Below, in pieces: positions 40,388 to 52,385 of a DNA stretch of 64,000 nucleotides. Location: positions 248,001 through 312,000 of the forward strand of contig NZ_PDLO01000004.1 in NCBI RefSeq assembly GCF_002631205.1, in the 5' to 3' direction. Under the pieces are notes generated by a model, which saw only the letters and a program-made list of their open reading frames with translations, was not told the DNA's origin and made no database searches. Origin of the DNA: Neolewinella marina. Lineage in GTDB: Bacteria; Bacteroidota; Bacteroidia; Chitinophagales; Saprospiraceae. Numbering within the stretch: position 1 is the stretch's first letter; the number at the start of each line of letters is the position of its first letter. The position numbers and the translations under genes are program-made.

Positions 40388-43300
40388 CTACCCCCCATCA
40401 TCCAGCCCAAACACCTCCTCGGTAGACTCCAGCGGCACCTCGTCGGTCAGGTCACGGGCAAAGCGGCACCACTCGCATTCGGGTTTCCCACAACCGGTGA
40501 ACTGTTGTTCCTGGATGGCCTCCCAGGTGTCGCGGAGGATCTTGCGCAGGGCGTCGGTATCCTTCGTCAGTAGTTCAACGGTCTCTTCGGTTTGTTGGCC
40601 ATCGGGATTGGTGAGCAGGTAGCTGATGCGCCCCTCCCGTACGCGGTGGAGGGTACCCGGGCGGTTGTCGTAGAGCAGTTTGTAGAAGGTCAGCTGCCGC
40701 CAGTAGTCGCCGCCGTAGGGATTGCTCTTGGAGGGGCGGCGCAGTTTACTGCTGCCTCCGGTGCTCGTCTTGTAGTCCACCACCCGCACGTAGGCGTCGC
40801 TGATCACGTCCACCCGGTCGATGATGCCCGTCAGGGGGATGCCGTCCACTTCGGCGTTCCGGATCAGGTACTCGATCTCCACGTCATTCACCCAGCTGGA
40901 GCGGTACGTATCGTAGTAGCTCGCCAGTTCCCGGCGCCCGCGCTCCAGGCGGCTCTCGTAGCCCGTGCGCGACAGCATGCCGCGGCGTTTGGCCAGGGCG
41001 ATCTCGAAGTTGTAGACCAGTTCCTCCCGGCTGGGGAAGGCCCGGTCCGGGTCGCGCTTCATGCGCAGGAAGTAGTCCTGCAGGGCCTCGTGGAGGGCCG
41101 AGCCGTAGACCGTCCGCTCCCGCTCCCGGTCGGGCACCCGCAGCAGCTTTTCGTAGTAGAAGCGCAGGGGGCAATCCAGGTAGGCGTACAGGGCACTCAC
41201 GCTGAGGCGGAAATCGGCCAGCAGGTGGGCAATGGCGCTGCGCTCTAGCAGGGGGAAGCGGGCCGGGTCCTTCGGGCTCAGCTGCAGCAGGGCCAGTTCC
41301 TCCAGGGTGGCCGCGTCCAGACTGGCCTCCCGCCGGGTCACGCCCCCGCCCTCAATCAATTCATCGACGAAGGCGACGTGTTGCTGCAGTTTGTCCTTCG
41401 GGCTGAGCTCGGCGCAGGAGAGCACCACCTCCGAGCGGGCGCGGGTGAGGGCCACGAAGAAGAGCCGACGCCGGGCTTCTTCCTCGTCTTCCGCCCCGGC
41501 GTAGGTCAGGGTATCGGGGAGCTTGAAGCGGCTGCGCGAGCGACCGCCACCGGGGCCCCAGTTCTTTTCCGAGCAGTCCAGCATCCACACCTTCTCGAAT
41601 TCCAGCCCTTTGGCGCTGTGGGCCGTCACCAACAGTACGGCGTCGGCCTGCTCGAGGTGGGAGCGCAGGGGCAGGTCGATGCGGTTGCCGTCCATCTGGT
41701 CCAGGGTGTCGAGCAGGTCGCGCAGGGCCAGGCGGGGGCGGCGGGCGATCTCGCGCACCACGAAGTCGGTAAAGGTGGCCAGGTGCTGCAGCAGCTCGGC
41801 GCGGTTCGGGTCGCGGAGGACGCCGGCCAGCAGTCCGGATCCGTTCAGGACGTACTCCACGAATTCGGCCAGCGGCAGGCTGCCAATCAGGCCGATGGCT
41901 TCCTCCAGCCATTCCGCTACCCGGCGGATGTCGTCGGTGCCCTCCACCCCGTAGGGGTAGAGTTCCGACTGCCGGAGATACTCTCGCCAGTCGGGGAAGC
42001 GGCCGCGGTCGTCCACGGCGTCCAGGCGGCCGAGGTTGATGAGCGACAGGTCATGAGGACGCAGGCCGAAGCAGCGGAAGTGGAGGATGCGGAAGATCAG
42101 GTACTCCCCGGTGCCGGGGCGTTCGTGCTCGGCCAGCAGGTAGCGGAGCAGGTCGCGCAGCTGGCGTACCGGGCGGCCGTCCAGTACGTTGGGCCGCCGC
42201 TTGCTGCGGTAGGGGATGCCGGCCCGTTCCAGGAGGTGGCGCAGCAGGTCGGCCTGGCTGTGCTTGGCGTAGATGACGGCCATCTCCGACCAGGGCACGC
42301 CGGCATCATGCCAGTGCTTGAGCTGACCGACGAGGTAGCCAGTTTCCTGGCGGTGGTCGGAGAAGCTGAGGTAGCTCACGCCGGCGGGCAGGGCACCCGC
42401 GTCCGCGCCCCCGCAGAAGTTGCTGTTGAGCCGCTTGTCGATGCCGCGGTGGGGCAGGCGGTCACCGATGCGGAGGTTGTTGCGGTTGATGACCGCCTCG
42501 GCGCCGTTCAGGATGGGCTGGATGCTGCGGTAGTTCTCCGTCAGGGTCACCACGGTGAGGTCCGGGGCGTAGCGGTTGTGGAAATCGACCATGGCGTTCA
42601 GGCGGGCACCCTGGAATTCGTAGATCGCCTGGTCGTCGTCGCCCACGATGAAGATGTTGGGGTTCTCCCAGTAATCGGTGAGGTGGCGGATGATGCGCTC
42701 CTGGCTGCCGTTGGTGTCCTGGAACTCATCGACCAGCAGGTAGCGGTAGCGCTCCTGGTAGCTGCGCAGGAGGCTGGGGTGGTCGTGAAAGGCCCGCAGC
42801 ACCCAGCCGATCATGTCGCCGTAGTCGTAGCGGCGCTGCCGGCGCAGGGCCTCCTGGTAGCGGGGGAAGAGGCGGACGGCGGAGGCCAGCTTCGCCATGC
42901 GGCCGCGCTCCTCTTCGATCAGCCCGGTCTTGGGGTCCCCGGCCTGCTTGTCCTTGTACTTGCGCTGGTAGATGAAGTCGGGGTGAGACTCCAGACCGTC
43001 CACGTAGGCGGTGATACGCTGCTCGAGCTCGTCCTCGGTCCAGTTCTCGGCCTTCATCTGGGCGAAGAGGTCCTGGAGGTGATCTTCGTAGTGGTAGGTT
43101 TCATGGTAGCCCAGCCGCAGGGGGTCGGTTTGCGGCAGGCCGTCGAGCAGCTCGCGGATGATGCGGATGCGTTCCAGCTCCGAGAGAGGCTCCAGTCCGG
43201 GGCGGCCGAAGTAGTGGAGGTTGTGCTGGATCACCTGGCTGCAGAAGCTGTGGAAGGTGAAGATGCTCACCCGGTGGGCCTCCGGGCCGATGAAGCTCAG

Positions 43301-43552
43301 CAGCCGCTCCCGCATGGCCTTCACGCCGGCGTCGGTGAAGGTGAGGCAGAGGATGTTCTGGGCCCCCGCGTCGGTGCGCAGCAGGATGTTGCCGATGCGG
43401 GCGGCCAGCAGGTGGGTCTTGCCGGTGCCGGGGCCGGCCAGCACCATGACGGGTCCCTCGACGGCCTCTACGGCCTCCCGCTGCCGGTCGTTGAGGCGGT
43501 CGAGCTCCGCGCGGAAGGTGGCGTTGTAGTCGTAAAGCTTGCGTGAGGGCAT
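40388..43552 (-). CDS. UvrD-family helicase fused to Fe-S PD-(D/E)xK nuclease
   Basis: 1054 residues. N-terminal SF1A helicase: Q motif LNDRQREAVEA, Walker A AGPGTGKT (39-46), motif II LLVDEFQDTN, motif III IVGDDDQAIYEFQGA, motif IV TLTENYRS, motif V VTAHSAKGLEFEKVW, motif VI LFFVALTRARSEVVLS. The C terminus is an AddB/RecB-type nuclease: LDCPLRFYY with the first cluster Cys, VRVVDYKTS with catalytic Asp and Lys, and a terminal CGKPECEWC with three more Cys for a 4Fe-4S cluster. Probably acts in double-strand break processing. A single-chain helicase plus nuclease differs from the two-subunit AddAB complex. Confidence 0.93.
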   Translation of the reverse strand: MPSRKLYDYNATFRAELDRLNDRQREAVEAVEGPVMVLAGPGTGKTHLLAARIGNILLRTDAGAQNILCLTFTDAGVKAMRERLLSFIGPEAHRVSIFTFHSFCSQVIQHNLHYFGRPGLEPLSELERIRIIRELLDGLPQTDPLRLGYHETYHYEDHLQDLFAQMKAENWTEDELEQRITAYVDGLESHPDFIYQRKYKDKQAGDPKTGLIEEERGRMAKLASAVRLFPRYQEALRRQRRYDYGDMIGWVLRAFHDHPSLLRSYQERYRYLLVDEFQDTNGSQERIIRHLTDYWENPNIFIVGDDDQAIYEFQGARLNAMVDFHNRYAPDLTVVTLTENYRSIQPILNGAEAVINRNNLRIGDRLPHRGIDKRLNSNFCGGADAGALPAGVSYLSFSDHRQETGYLVGQLKHWHDAGVPWSEMAVIYAKHSQADLLRHLLERAGIPYRSKRRPNVLDGRPVRQLRDLLRYLLAEHERPGTGEYLIFRILHFRCFGLRPHDLSLINLGRLDAVDDRGRFPDWREYLRQSELYPYGVEGTDDIRRVAEWLEEAIGLIGSLPLAEFVEYVLNGSGLLAGVLRDPNRAELLQHLATFTDFVVREIARRPRLALRDLLDTLDQMDGNRIDLPLRSHLEQADAVLLVTAHSAKGLEFEKVWMLDCSEKNWGPGGGRSRSRFKLPDTLTYAGAEDEEEARRRLFFVALTRARSEVVLSCAELSPKDKLQQHVAFVDELIEGGGVTRREASLDAATLEELALLQLSPKDPARFPLLERSAIAHLLADFRLSVSALYAYLDCPLRFYYEKLLRVPDRERERTVYGSALHEALQDYFLRMKRDPDRAFPSREELVYNFEIALAKRRGMLSRTGYESRLERGRRELASYYDTYRSSWVNDVEIEYLIRNAEVDGIPLTGIIDRVDVISDAYVRVVDYKTSTGGSSKLRRPSKSNPYGGDYWRQLTFYKLLYDNRPGTLHRVREGRISYLLTNPDGQQTEETVELLTKDTDALRKILRDTWEAIQEQQFTGCGKPECEWCRFARDLTDEVPLESTEEVFGLDDGG

Positions 43553-43579
43553 GAAGAAAGTAAACCGCCGGCCCGCCGC

Positions 43580-44512
<933 letters not shown>

Positions 44513-44860
44513 GGGGGTCAGGCGCGGCTTGTGAGACATAGGAAAGGACGAAATATGAAGTAGGAAGTATAAAGTACGAAGGTCGGGGATGTTTGTTGGA
44601 AACCAGCAGAACCGGTAGGGTTTCTATCCCCTTCTTGCCGTTTACCCCGAGCGCTGATCCCGTTACGAGGTGGTTGAGATGCTGCTTCGCAGTGGGCGTT
44701 TAACTCATGCACTTTCCGCTCAGCTCTTCGTTGGCAAGCCTGGCTCACACTCAATCCAGGCGTGGATTTCCGGGCCCCAAGCTTGTTTTGCCGCGTTTAC
44801 TGCCATGGCTTGAACGAAGATAGCTGCGACTTGAATCTTCAGTCCGCATCGTGCCAGGTA
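44513..44860. other. intergenic DNA upstream of prs, no gene recognised
   Basis: About 350 bases of lower GC than the flanks. It starts with a TACTTCATATTTCG-type copy of the family that forms the 91-bp array, on the opposite strand. One minus-strand frame at about 44725-44870 reads protein-like (AMAVNAAKQAWGPEIHAWI) to a stop but has no start or recognised family; it may be a gene relic. Confidence 0.4.
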
Positions 44861-44861
44861 C

Positions 44862-45378
44862 AATCCCGAGCAAAAGGCCTAACACCTTCGTACTTCCTAC
44901 TTCATCCTTTGTAGTTCGTACTTATCAACAGAACCGGTGGAGTTGCAGCGCGAGTCCCGAGCGAAAGGCCTAACACCTTCGTACTTCCTACTTCATCCTT
45001 TGTAGTTCGTACTTATCAACAGAACCGGTGGGGTTGCAGCGCGATTCCCGAGCGAAAGGCCTAACATCTTCGTACTTCCTACTTCATCCTTTGTAGTTCG
45101 TACTTATCAACAGAACCAGTGGAGTTGCAGCGCGATTCCCGAGCGAAAGGCCTAACACCTTCGTACTTCCTACTTCGTCCTTTGTAGTTCGTACTTATCA
45201 ACAGAACCGGTGGAGGTGCAGCGCAATTCCCGAGCAAAAGGCCTTTCCACCTTCGTACTTCCTACTTCATCCTTTGTAGTTCGTACTTATCAACAGAACC
45301 GGTGGGGTTGCAGCACGAGTCCCGGGCAAAAGGCCTTTCCACCTTCGTACTTCCTACTTCGTCCTTTGTAGTTCGTAC

Positions 45379-45381
<3 letters not shown>
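44862..45381. repeat. 91-bp tandem repeat array
   Basis: CTTCGTACTTCCTACTT recurs at 44886, 44977, 45068, 45159, 45251 and 45343, spaced 91, 91, 91, 92 and 92 bases. Each unit also carries GTAGTTCGTACTTATCAACA, GAACCGGTGG, GTTGCAGCGCGA and CCCGAGCGAAAGGCCT with few differences. The last unit stops at the TAA of the GCS2-CBS gene. A related word lies before the metallo-hydrolase gene at 39676-39713. Confidence 0.92.
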
Positions 45382-47304
<1,923 letters not shown>

Positions 47305-47321
47305 GGCTGATCCGGTTGGCT

Positions 47322-47329
47322 CTAAGGTA
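47322..47329 (-). promoter_or_regulatory. putative -7 element (TACCTTAG) of the GCS2-CBS gene
   Basis: Minus-strand TACCTTAG fits TAnnTTAG and ends 17 bases before the ATG at 47304, the spacing seen at other genes here. Confidence 0.4.
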
Positions 47330-47439
47330 CACTTCGGCGAACACAGGGCGCGGCCGCAGGTGCAGGAGAATCCGGAAAAGCCGGGAAAATTGGGCTTCGC
47401 TTAGGTCTACACTGCCACCGGAGGTAGCTGGGGCTTCAC

Positions 47440-47447
47440 TATCTTCG
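47440..47447 (+). promoter_or_regulatory. putative -7 element (TATCTTCG) of glyS
   Basis: TATCTTCG is one base from TAnnTTTG and ends 19 bases before the glyS ATG at 47467. No clear -33 box. Confidence 0.35.
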
Positions 47448-47466
47448 CCCCCCCAAAATTTATCCC

Positions 47467-49020
47467 ATGGCCACCGAAATCGACTTCAAAGCCCTTACCG
47501 CCCACGCCAAGGAAAACGGCTTCATCTACCAGAGCAGCGAAATCTACGATGGCCTGGCCGCCGCCTACGACTACGGCCCCAACGGCGTGCTGCTGAAGAA
47601 CAACCTGAAGGAGTACTGGTGGCGCAGCATGGTGCAGCTCAACGACAACATCGTGGGCATCGACGCGGCCATCTTCATGCACCCCAAGACCTGGAAGGCC
47701 TCGGGCCACGTCGACGCCTTCAATGACCCCCTGATCGATAACAAGGACTCCAAGAAGCGCTTCCGCGCCGACGTCCTCATCGAGGACTACATGGACAAGA
47801 TCGAGGGCAAGATCAACAAGGAGATCGCCAAGGCCCAGAAGCGCTTCGGCGACGACTTCGACGAGGCCCAGTTCCGCGCCACCAACCCCAACGTACAGCG
47901 CTACACCCGGGAGTACGACGAGGTAGCCACCCGCCTGGCCACCGCCATGACCGACGGCGACATGGCCGGCCTCAAGCAGATCATCGAGGACCTCGGCATC
48001 AGCGAACCCGATACCGGCAGCAAGAACTGGACCGACGTGCGGCAGTTCAACCTGATGTTCTCCACCCAGCTCGGCAACATCGCCGGCGAGGAAGGCAAGC
48101 TGTACCTGCGCCCGGAAACCGCCCAGGGCATTTTCGTCAACTTCACCAACGTCCAGAAGACCACCCGCCAAAAGCTGCCCTTCGGCATCGCCCAGATCGG
48201 CAAGGCTTTCCGCAACGAGATCGTCGCCCGCCAGTTCATCTTCCGCATGCGGGAGTTCGAGCAGATGGAGATGCAGTTCTTCGTCCAGCCCGGCAGCCAA
48301 AAGGACTGGTACGAAAAGTGGAAGGAGGCCCGCCTGAAATGGCACCTGGCCCTCCACCCCCAGGAGAAGCTGCGCTTCCACGACCACGACAACCTGGCCC
48401 ACTACGCCGACGCCGCCGTGGACATCCAGTTTGAATTCCCCTTCGGCTTCAAGGAACTCGAAGGCATCCACAGCCGCACCGACTTCGACCTCGGCGCCCA
48501 CCAGGAGCTCTCCGGCAAGAAGATGCAGTACTTCGACCCCGAAACCAAGGAAAGCTACGTACCCTACGTGGTCGAAACCTCCATCGGCGCCGACCGCCTC
48601 TTCCTGGCCACCCTCACCCACGCCCTGCGCGAGGAGCAGGTACCCGGCCAGGATGACCCCAACAACACCCGCACCGTACTGGCCCTCCACCCGGCCATCG
48701 CCCCCGTCAAGGCCGCCATCATGCCCCTGAAGCGCAACGACGACCGGCTGGTGGGTATGGCCAAGGAGATCTTCAACGACCTCCGCTTCCGCTTTGAGGT
48801 GCAGTACGACGACACCGGTTCCATCGGCAAGCTTTACCGCCGGCAGGACGCCGTAGGTACCCCCTTCTGCATCACCGTCGACTTCGACAGCCTGGAAGAC
48901 GGCACCGTCACCGTCCGCGACCGCGATACCCTCGAGCAGGTGCGGGTGAAGAAGGAAGACCTCGCCGGCCTCATCGGCCCGAAAGTGGATATGGGTAACC
49001 TGCTGCGCTCGGCTCAGTAG
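47467..49020 (+). CDS. glyS: glycine-tRNA ligase, single-chain alpha2 type
   Basis: 517 residues. Class II core with the eukaryote-like N terminus (HAKENGFIYQSSEIYDGLAAAYDYGPNG), motif 2 around AFRNEIVARQFIFRMREFEQME, and motif 3 with SIGADRLFLA, followed by the anticodon-binding domain (VLALHPAIAPVKAAIMPL). This is the homodimeric GlyRS of Bacteroidota, not the alpha2beta2 form. Charges tRNA-Gly in the cytoplasm. Confidence 0.96.
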   Translation: MATEIDFKALTAHAKENGFIYQSSEIYDGLAAAYDYGPNGVLLKNNLKEYWWRSMVQLNDNIVGIDAAIFMHPKTWKASGHVDAFNDPLIDNKDSKKRFRADVLIEDYMDKIEGKINKEIAKAQKRFGDDFDEAQFRATNPNVQRYTREYDEVATRLATAMTDGDMAGLKQIIEDLGISEPDTGSKNWTDVRQFNLMFSTQLGNIAGEEGKLYLRPETAQGIFVNFTNVQKTTRQKLPFGIAQIGKAFRNEIVARQFIFRMREFEQMEMQFFVQPGSQKDWYEKWKEARLKWHLALHPQEKLRFHDHDNLAHYADAAVDIQFEFPFGFKELEGIHSRTDFDLGAHQELSGKKMQYFDPETKESYVPYVVETSIGADRLFLATLTHALREEQVPGQDDPNNTRTVLALHPAIAPVKAAIMPLKRNDDRLVGMAKEIFNDLRFRFEVQYDDTGSIGKLYRRQDAVGTPFCITVDFDSLEDGTVTVRDRDTLEQVRVKKEDLAGLIGPKVDMGNLLRSAQ

Positions 49021-49537
49021 GGGCTATTGTCAAGTAGGGTTCACCGCTGATTTCTCCGCCACTGGCGCAGGAGAGGCAACCGCGGATTTCGCGGATTCGG
49101 GTTCGCTGATTTACACAGATGTTGCCGCTCACTTTGCTCGCGGACGGGCGCAGATTTTTCGCTTGCAGCGGTTCTGGCTCAGGCCCACCATTCTTTTATC
49201 GCCTGCCAATTGACGTGGATCTGGTACGCAACGAACAGAAAGGGGGATCGCCCTTGAGATCGCCCGGTCGGCGAAGCGCAAAAGGGCGATCAGAAGGCTG
49301 CACTGTTTGAGCGACCTAGGGTTAGAGGTTGGAAAACGCATGGGGGGCTATCCTCTGACTAGCTCCGGAGTGCAGATCGTTTTGCGAGTTTGCAGCATTC
49401 CGTCCTTTTGGGTTACGCCGACCGAAAAAGGCGAGGTCAAAGGCATGCTTTTTTGGTCCTTTTGTAGCTAGACAAAAGGACGAAGGGTTATCAAGGATTT
49501 CCGCGATGTAACTGGTTTCCCCGAAGGTGGATATAAC
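49021..49537. other. 517-bp intergenic region after glyS with small inverted repeats
   Basis: No credible gene. GATCGCCCTT (49246-49255) and AAGGGCGATC (49282-49291) are a perfect 10-bp inverted repeat; GTCCTTTTGT (49456-49465) and ACAAAAGGAC (49472-49481) are another with a 6-base loop, the latter suited to termination. GC content is lower than in flanking genes and CGCGGATTTCGCGGATTC shows a short direct repeat near 49080. It looks like decayed or repeat-derived sequence. Confidence 0.5.
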
Positions 49538-50533
49538 CTACAACGTCCCAGCCGCCTCCCGGAAGACCGTAGCCAGCACCACCTGCCCCGCGGCCCGCAG
49601 GGTCCGCTTGTCGATGACGTCCAGGTTGTCGTCGCCGGTGTGCCAGTGGGGTACGAAGCCGCTCTCGGTATCCTTGCGGTGGTTGATGATGTCTATGGTG
49701 GGGATGCCAGCCATGGTATTCAGGAAGAAATGGTCATCGGTGACCGCCCCTCCCCTTTCGTTGACGTAGTAGCTCTCGTAGCCCATGCTCTTGGCCAGCC
49801 GCCACACCTTGCCCACGATTTCGGGGGCGTACTTTTCCGAGTAGCCTTCCACGGCGAAGGTGGCGTCGCGGGCCCCCACCATGTCCAGCAGAATGCCGAA
49901 GCGCGGTTTGGGGGCGGGCACGTTCCTCGAGTAGTGCTGGGCACCCAGTCCCCAGCTGTTGCGGTTGCCGCCGTTAGCCTGCCCGTAGTCCTCCGCGTCG
50001 AGCAGCACGATGTCGACTCCGATGCCGGGATCACTCATGCCCAGTTGGCGGGCGATCTCGAGCAGTACCCCTACCCCGCTGGCGCCATCATCGGCACCGT
50101 TCACTACGGCGTTGGGGTCGTCCTCCAGGGGGCTGTCGGCCATGGGGCGGGTATCCCAGTGGGCGGCCAGCAGGATGCGGTCTTCCCGCTCGGGGGCGTA
50201 GCGGGCGATGATGTTGGTGGCGTTCAGTTCGGTGCCGTCGTAGGCCCGGGCGGTGAAATCCTGGCGGCTGACTTCCGCCCCGAATTCCTCCAGCTTGCTG
50301 ATGAGCCACTCCCGGGTGTGCCGGTGGGCTTCGCTGTTGACCACGCGGGGGCCGAAGTTCACCTGCTGCTCCACGAAGGCGTAGGCGCTGTCGCGGTCAA
50401 ACTTCGGGACGGGCTTGGCTTCCCGGGGCGGGGCCGCGGGTGCCACGTCCTGGACGGGGGGGCCGGCGTCGTTGGTACAGGACGCGGTGAACAGCAGTAA
50501 AAGGAAGCCGGAAAGGAAAAGGTAAGTCTTCAA
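49538..50533 (-). CDS. M28-family metallopeptidase/glutaminyl cyclase-like lipoprotein
   Basis: 331 residues. Lipoprotein signal MKTYLFLSGFLLLLFTASC (Cys19). M28 zinc-site elements: LLAAHWDTRP, NGADDGASGVGVLLEIAR, LLDAEDYG, and the late TIDIINHRKD. These fit both aminopeptidases and bacterial glutaminyl cyclases of the same fold (the DxxR/EDYG context resembles the cyclases). N-terminal glutamine cyclisation is common on proteins exported by Bacteroidota, so that role is attractive but undecided. Followed by a small periplasmic protein gene on the same strand upstream. Confidence 0.88.
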   Translation of the reverse strand: MKTYLFLSGFLLLLFTASCTNDAGPPVQDVAPAAPPREAKPVPKFDRDSAYAFVEQQVNFGPRVVNSEAHRHTREWLISKLEEFGAEVSRQDFTARAYDGTELNATNIIARYAPEREDRILLAAHWDTRPMADSPLEDDPNAVVNGADDGASGVGVLLEIARQLGMSDPGIGVDIVLLDAEDYGQANGGNRNSWGLGAQHYSRNVPAPKPRFGILLDMVGARDATFAVEGYSEKYAPEIVGKVWRLAKSMGYESYYVNERGGAVTDDHFFLNTMAGIPTIDIINHRKDTESGFVPHWHTGDDNLDVIDKRTLRAAGQVVLATVFREAAGTL

Positions 50534-50562
50534 TGGCAGGGGGTTCAGGGGCCGCGGGGGGG

Positions 50563-51006
50563 TTATTTAGTGAGCACCTGCTCGGCGTCTTCCAGCAGGT
50601 ACATCAGTTGGTTGATGTTGTCGTTGTTCAGGCGCAGCTTGCCCCGCAGGGTGATTCGCTCGGTACGGTATTTGACGGGTTCCTTCGCCTGGACTTCCAT
50701 GACGGTTTCGGGACCCGCGCCCCCGCAAAAGAAACACATATTGTAGGGGTAGGCGCTGAAGACGAATTCGTTGTGGCTCTTGTAGCCCTCCACGGGAACG
50801 ATGTAGCCGCTGATCTCGATGACCTTGCCCTCGAGGGCCTTGACGTCCTTGCCGAAGACGGGCACGTCGACCTTGAAGCCGAGGAGTTCGTCGTATTTCT
50901 TCTCGTAGGTGACCTTGGACAGGTCGTCCCAGACGGCGGCCGCGGCCGACTGTCCGACAGCTACCGCGGAAAAGGCCAAAAAGCAAAGGAGTACCAGGAA
51001 GCGCAT
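50563..51006 (-). CDS. small exported protein with CxxC-like FCGGAGPE motif
   Basis: 147 residues with signal peptide MRFLVLLCFLAFSAVAVG. Central ALEGKVIEISGYIVPVE and YPYNMCFFCGGAGPETVMEV segments, then a KYRTERITLRGKLRLNNDNINQLMYLLEDAE tail, suggest an OB-like beta barrel with two close Cys that could bind metal. This resembles periplasmic DUF3299-type proteins, but I am unsure. It ends 29 bases before the M28 gene, likely one transcript. Confidence 0.72.
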   Translation of the reverse strand: MRFLVLLCFLAFSAVAVGQSAAAAVWDDLSKVTYEKKYDELLGFKVDVPVFGKDVKALEGKVIEISGYIVPVEGYKSHNEFVFSAYPYNMCFFCGGAGPETVMEVQAKEPVKYRTERITLRGKLRLNNDNINQLMYLLEDAEQVLTK

Positions 51007-51023
51007 GGTCGGGGAATTTAGGG

Positions 51024-51031
51024 CTAAGATA
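51024..51031 (-). promoter_or_regulatory. putative -7 element (TATCTTAG) upstream of the FCGGAG protein gene
   Basis: Minus-strand TATCTTAG fits TAnnTTAG and ends 17 bases before the ATG at 51006. Confidence 0.45.
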
Positions 51032-51078
51032 CTCCTAACGCGGGGCGACCGATTTTGGCTGTCAACGAAGCGTTAAGG

Positions 51079-51915
51079 CTACCAGCCCCCGCCGGCACCG
51101 CCGCCGCCGAAGCCGCCGCCACCGAAGCCGCCAAATCCTCCGCCACCGCCGCCGAAGCCGCCGCCGCCACCCCCGCCGCCGCCGAAGCCACCGGGCAGGA
51201 TGAACCAACCGCCGCCGCGCCGCCCGCGTGGGCTACGGCGCCCGTCGTAGTGGCCGCCGCGCCAGTAGCCACCGTCGCCGTCGTCATCGTCGTCGTGGCG
51301 GTTGCCGAAGCGGTTCAGCAGCATGAAGATGACGAAGATGAAGATGAATACGAAGATCGGGTGGACGCCCGGCTGTTCTTCCGGCACCTGGTCGGCGGTG
51401 TACTCGCCACGGCCGGCGTCCATGATGGCCTGGGCGGCACCGGAGATGCCGGCGTAGTAGTCGCCCCGACGGAAGGCCGGCGTCATGATGTTGCGGATGA
51501 TGCGGCCGGCGCGGGCGTCGTTGAGGAAGCCCTCCACCCCGTAGCCGGTCTGGATGTAGATCTTGCGGTCGTCACGGGCAACGTAGATCAGCACGCCGTT
51601 GTCCTTGTCCTCGGAGCCGCCGATCCCCCACCCTTCGGCGATGGCCAGGCTGCGGTCGAAGACGGGCTGCCCCTGGAGGGAAGCCTCGGTCACTACCGCG
51701 ATCTGGGTAGAGGTCTCCTTGGCGTAATCATTGAGCTGGCGGGTGAGTTCGGCCTGCTGGGCGGCCGTCATCAGGCCCGCGAAGTCGTTGACCAACTGGT
51801 TGGTGCTGCGCGGGATTTCGGGCTGGGCCACCAGGCTCCAGGCGGTGAACAGCAGCACGACCAACGCCGTCCAGCGGGGCAGACTAAACAGGGGGCGTTG
51901 GCGGGATAGGTTCAC
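51079..51915 (-). CDS. TPM-domain membrane protein with Gly-rich tail
   Basis: 278 residues. N-terminal signal/anchor (WTALVVLLFTAWSLVAQ), TPM domain from about residue 37 (STNQLVNDFAGLMTAAQQAELTRQLNDYAKETSTQIAVVTEASLQG, IYIQTGYGVEGFLNDARAGRII), a second membrane helix near 190 (FVFIFIFVIFML) and a Gly/Phe-rich C terminus of about 50 residues. TPM proteins of the YgcG type are often encoded with LemA, as here. Possible roles in membrane protein quality control are reported for relatives; no activity can be read from the sequence. Confidence 0.9.
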   Translation of the reverse strand: MNLSRQRPLFSLPRWTALVVLLFTAWSLVAQPEIPRSTNQLVNDFAGLMTAAQQAELTRQLNDYAKETSTQIAVVTEASLQGQPVFDRSLAIAEGWGIGGSEDKDNGVLIYVARDDRKIYIQTGYGVEGFLNDARAGRIIRNIMTPAFRRGDYYAGISGAAQAIMDAGRGEYTADQVPEEQPGVHPIFVFIFIFVIFMLLNRFGNRHDDDDDGDGGYWRGGHYDGRRSPRGRRGGGWFILPGGFGGGGGGGGGFGGGGGGFGGFGGGGFGGGGAGGGW

Positions 51916-51956
51916 GGCAGGGGGTTTACGGGCTCCCGGGGGGGAGCGATTGGGGT

Positions 51957-52385
51957 CTAGTTGTAGCTGATTTCGTCGGGCAACTCATTCACGTCGTCGC
52001 TCTGGTAGGGGAAGTACTCCTTGAGGTTGCGCCCGATCTGCTGCACGGCCAGCTCGATGCCGGTGGCAAAATCGCCGCGGCGGAAGTGCTGCTGCATCAG
52101 GTCGCGCTCCTCATCCCAGAAGTCGCGGGGCACCACCCGGTTGATCCCCTCGTCGCCGACGATGGCGAACTCCCGGCGGTCCACGGCCAGCAGGATGAGC
52201 ACGGCGTTCCGGTCCTGGGTCTGGTCCATGCCCAGCTCACCGAAAAGGCGTTTGGCCACCTCCAGGGCGGGTTTGCGAGCGCCGACTTCGACGTGCACGC
52301 GAATTTCCCCGGAGGTGGCCGTTTCCGCTTCCCGGATGGCCGCAACGATGCGGTCCTCCTCGTCTTTATTGAAGAACCTTACCAT
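51957..52385 (-). CDS. small TPM-domain protein
   Basis: 142 residues, no signal peptide, so probably cytoplasmic. TPM core: EDRIVAAIREAETATSGEIRVHVE, LLAVDRREFAIVGDEGINRVV, and a FRRGDFATGIELAVQQIG helix. It starts on the last base of lemA's stop (TAATG) and ends 42 bases before the membrane TPM gene, forming a lemA-TPM-TPM operon. Confidence 0.88.
   Translation of the reverse strand: MVRFFNKDEEDRIVAAIREAETATSGEIRVHVEVGARKPALEVAKRLFGELGMDQTQDRNAVLILLAVDRREFAIVGDEGINRVVPRDFWDEERDLMQQHFRRGDFATGIELAVQQIGRNLKEYFPYQSDDVNELPDEISYN

Noticed and set aside
41378-43546. A 722-codon plus-strand frame opposite the helicase-nuclease gene
   Set aside because: Val/Gly/Ala-rich shadow; all helicase motifs are on the minus strand.
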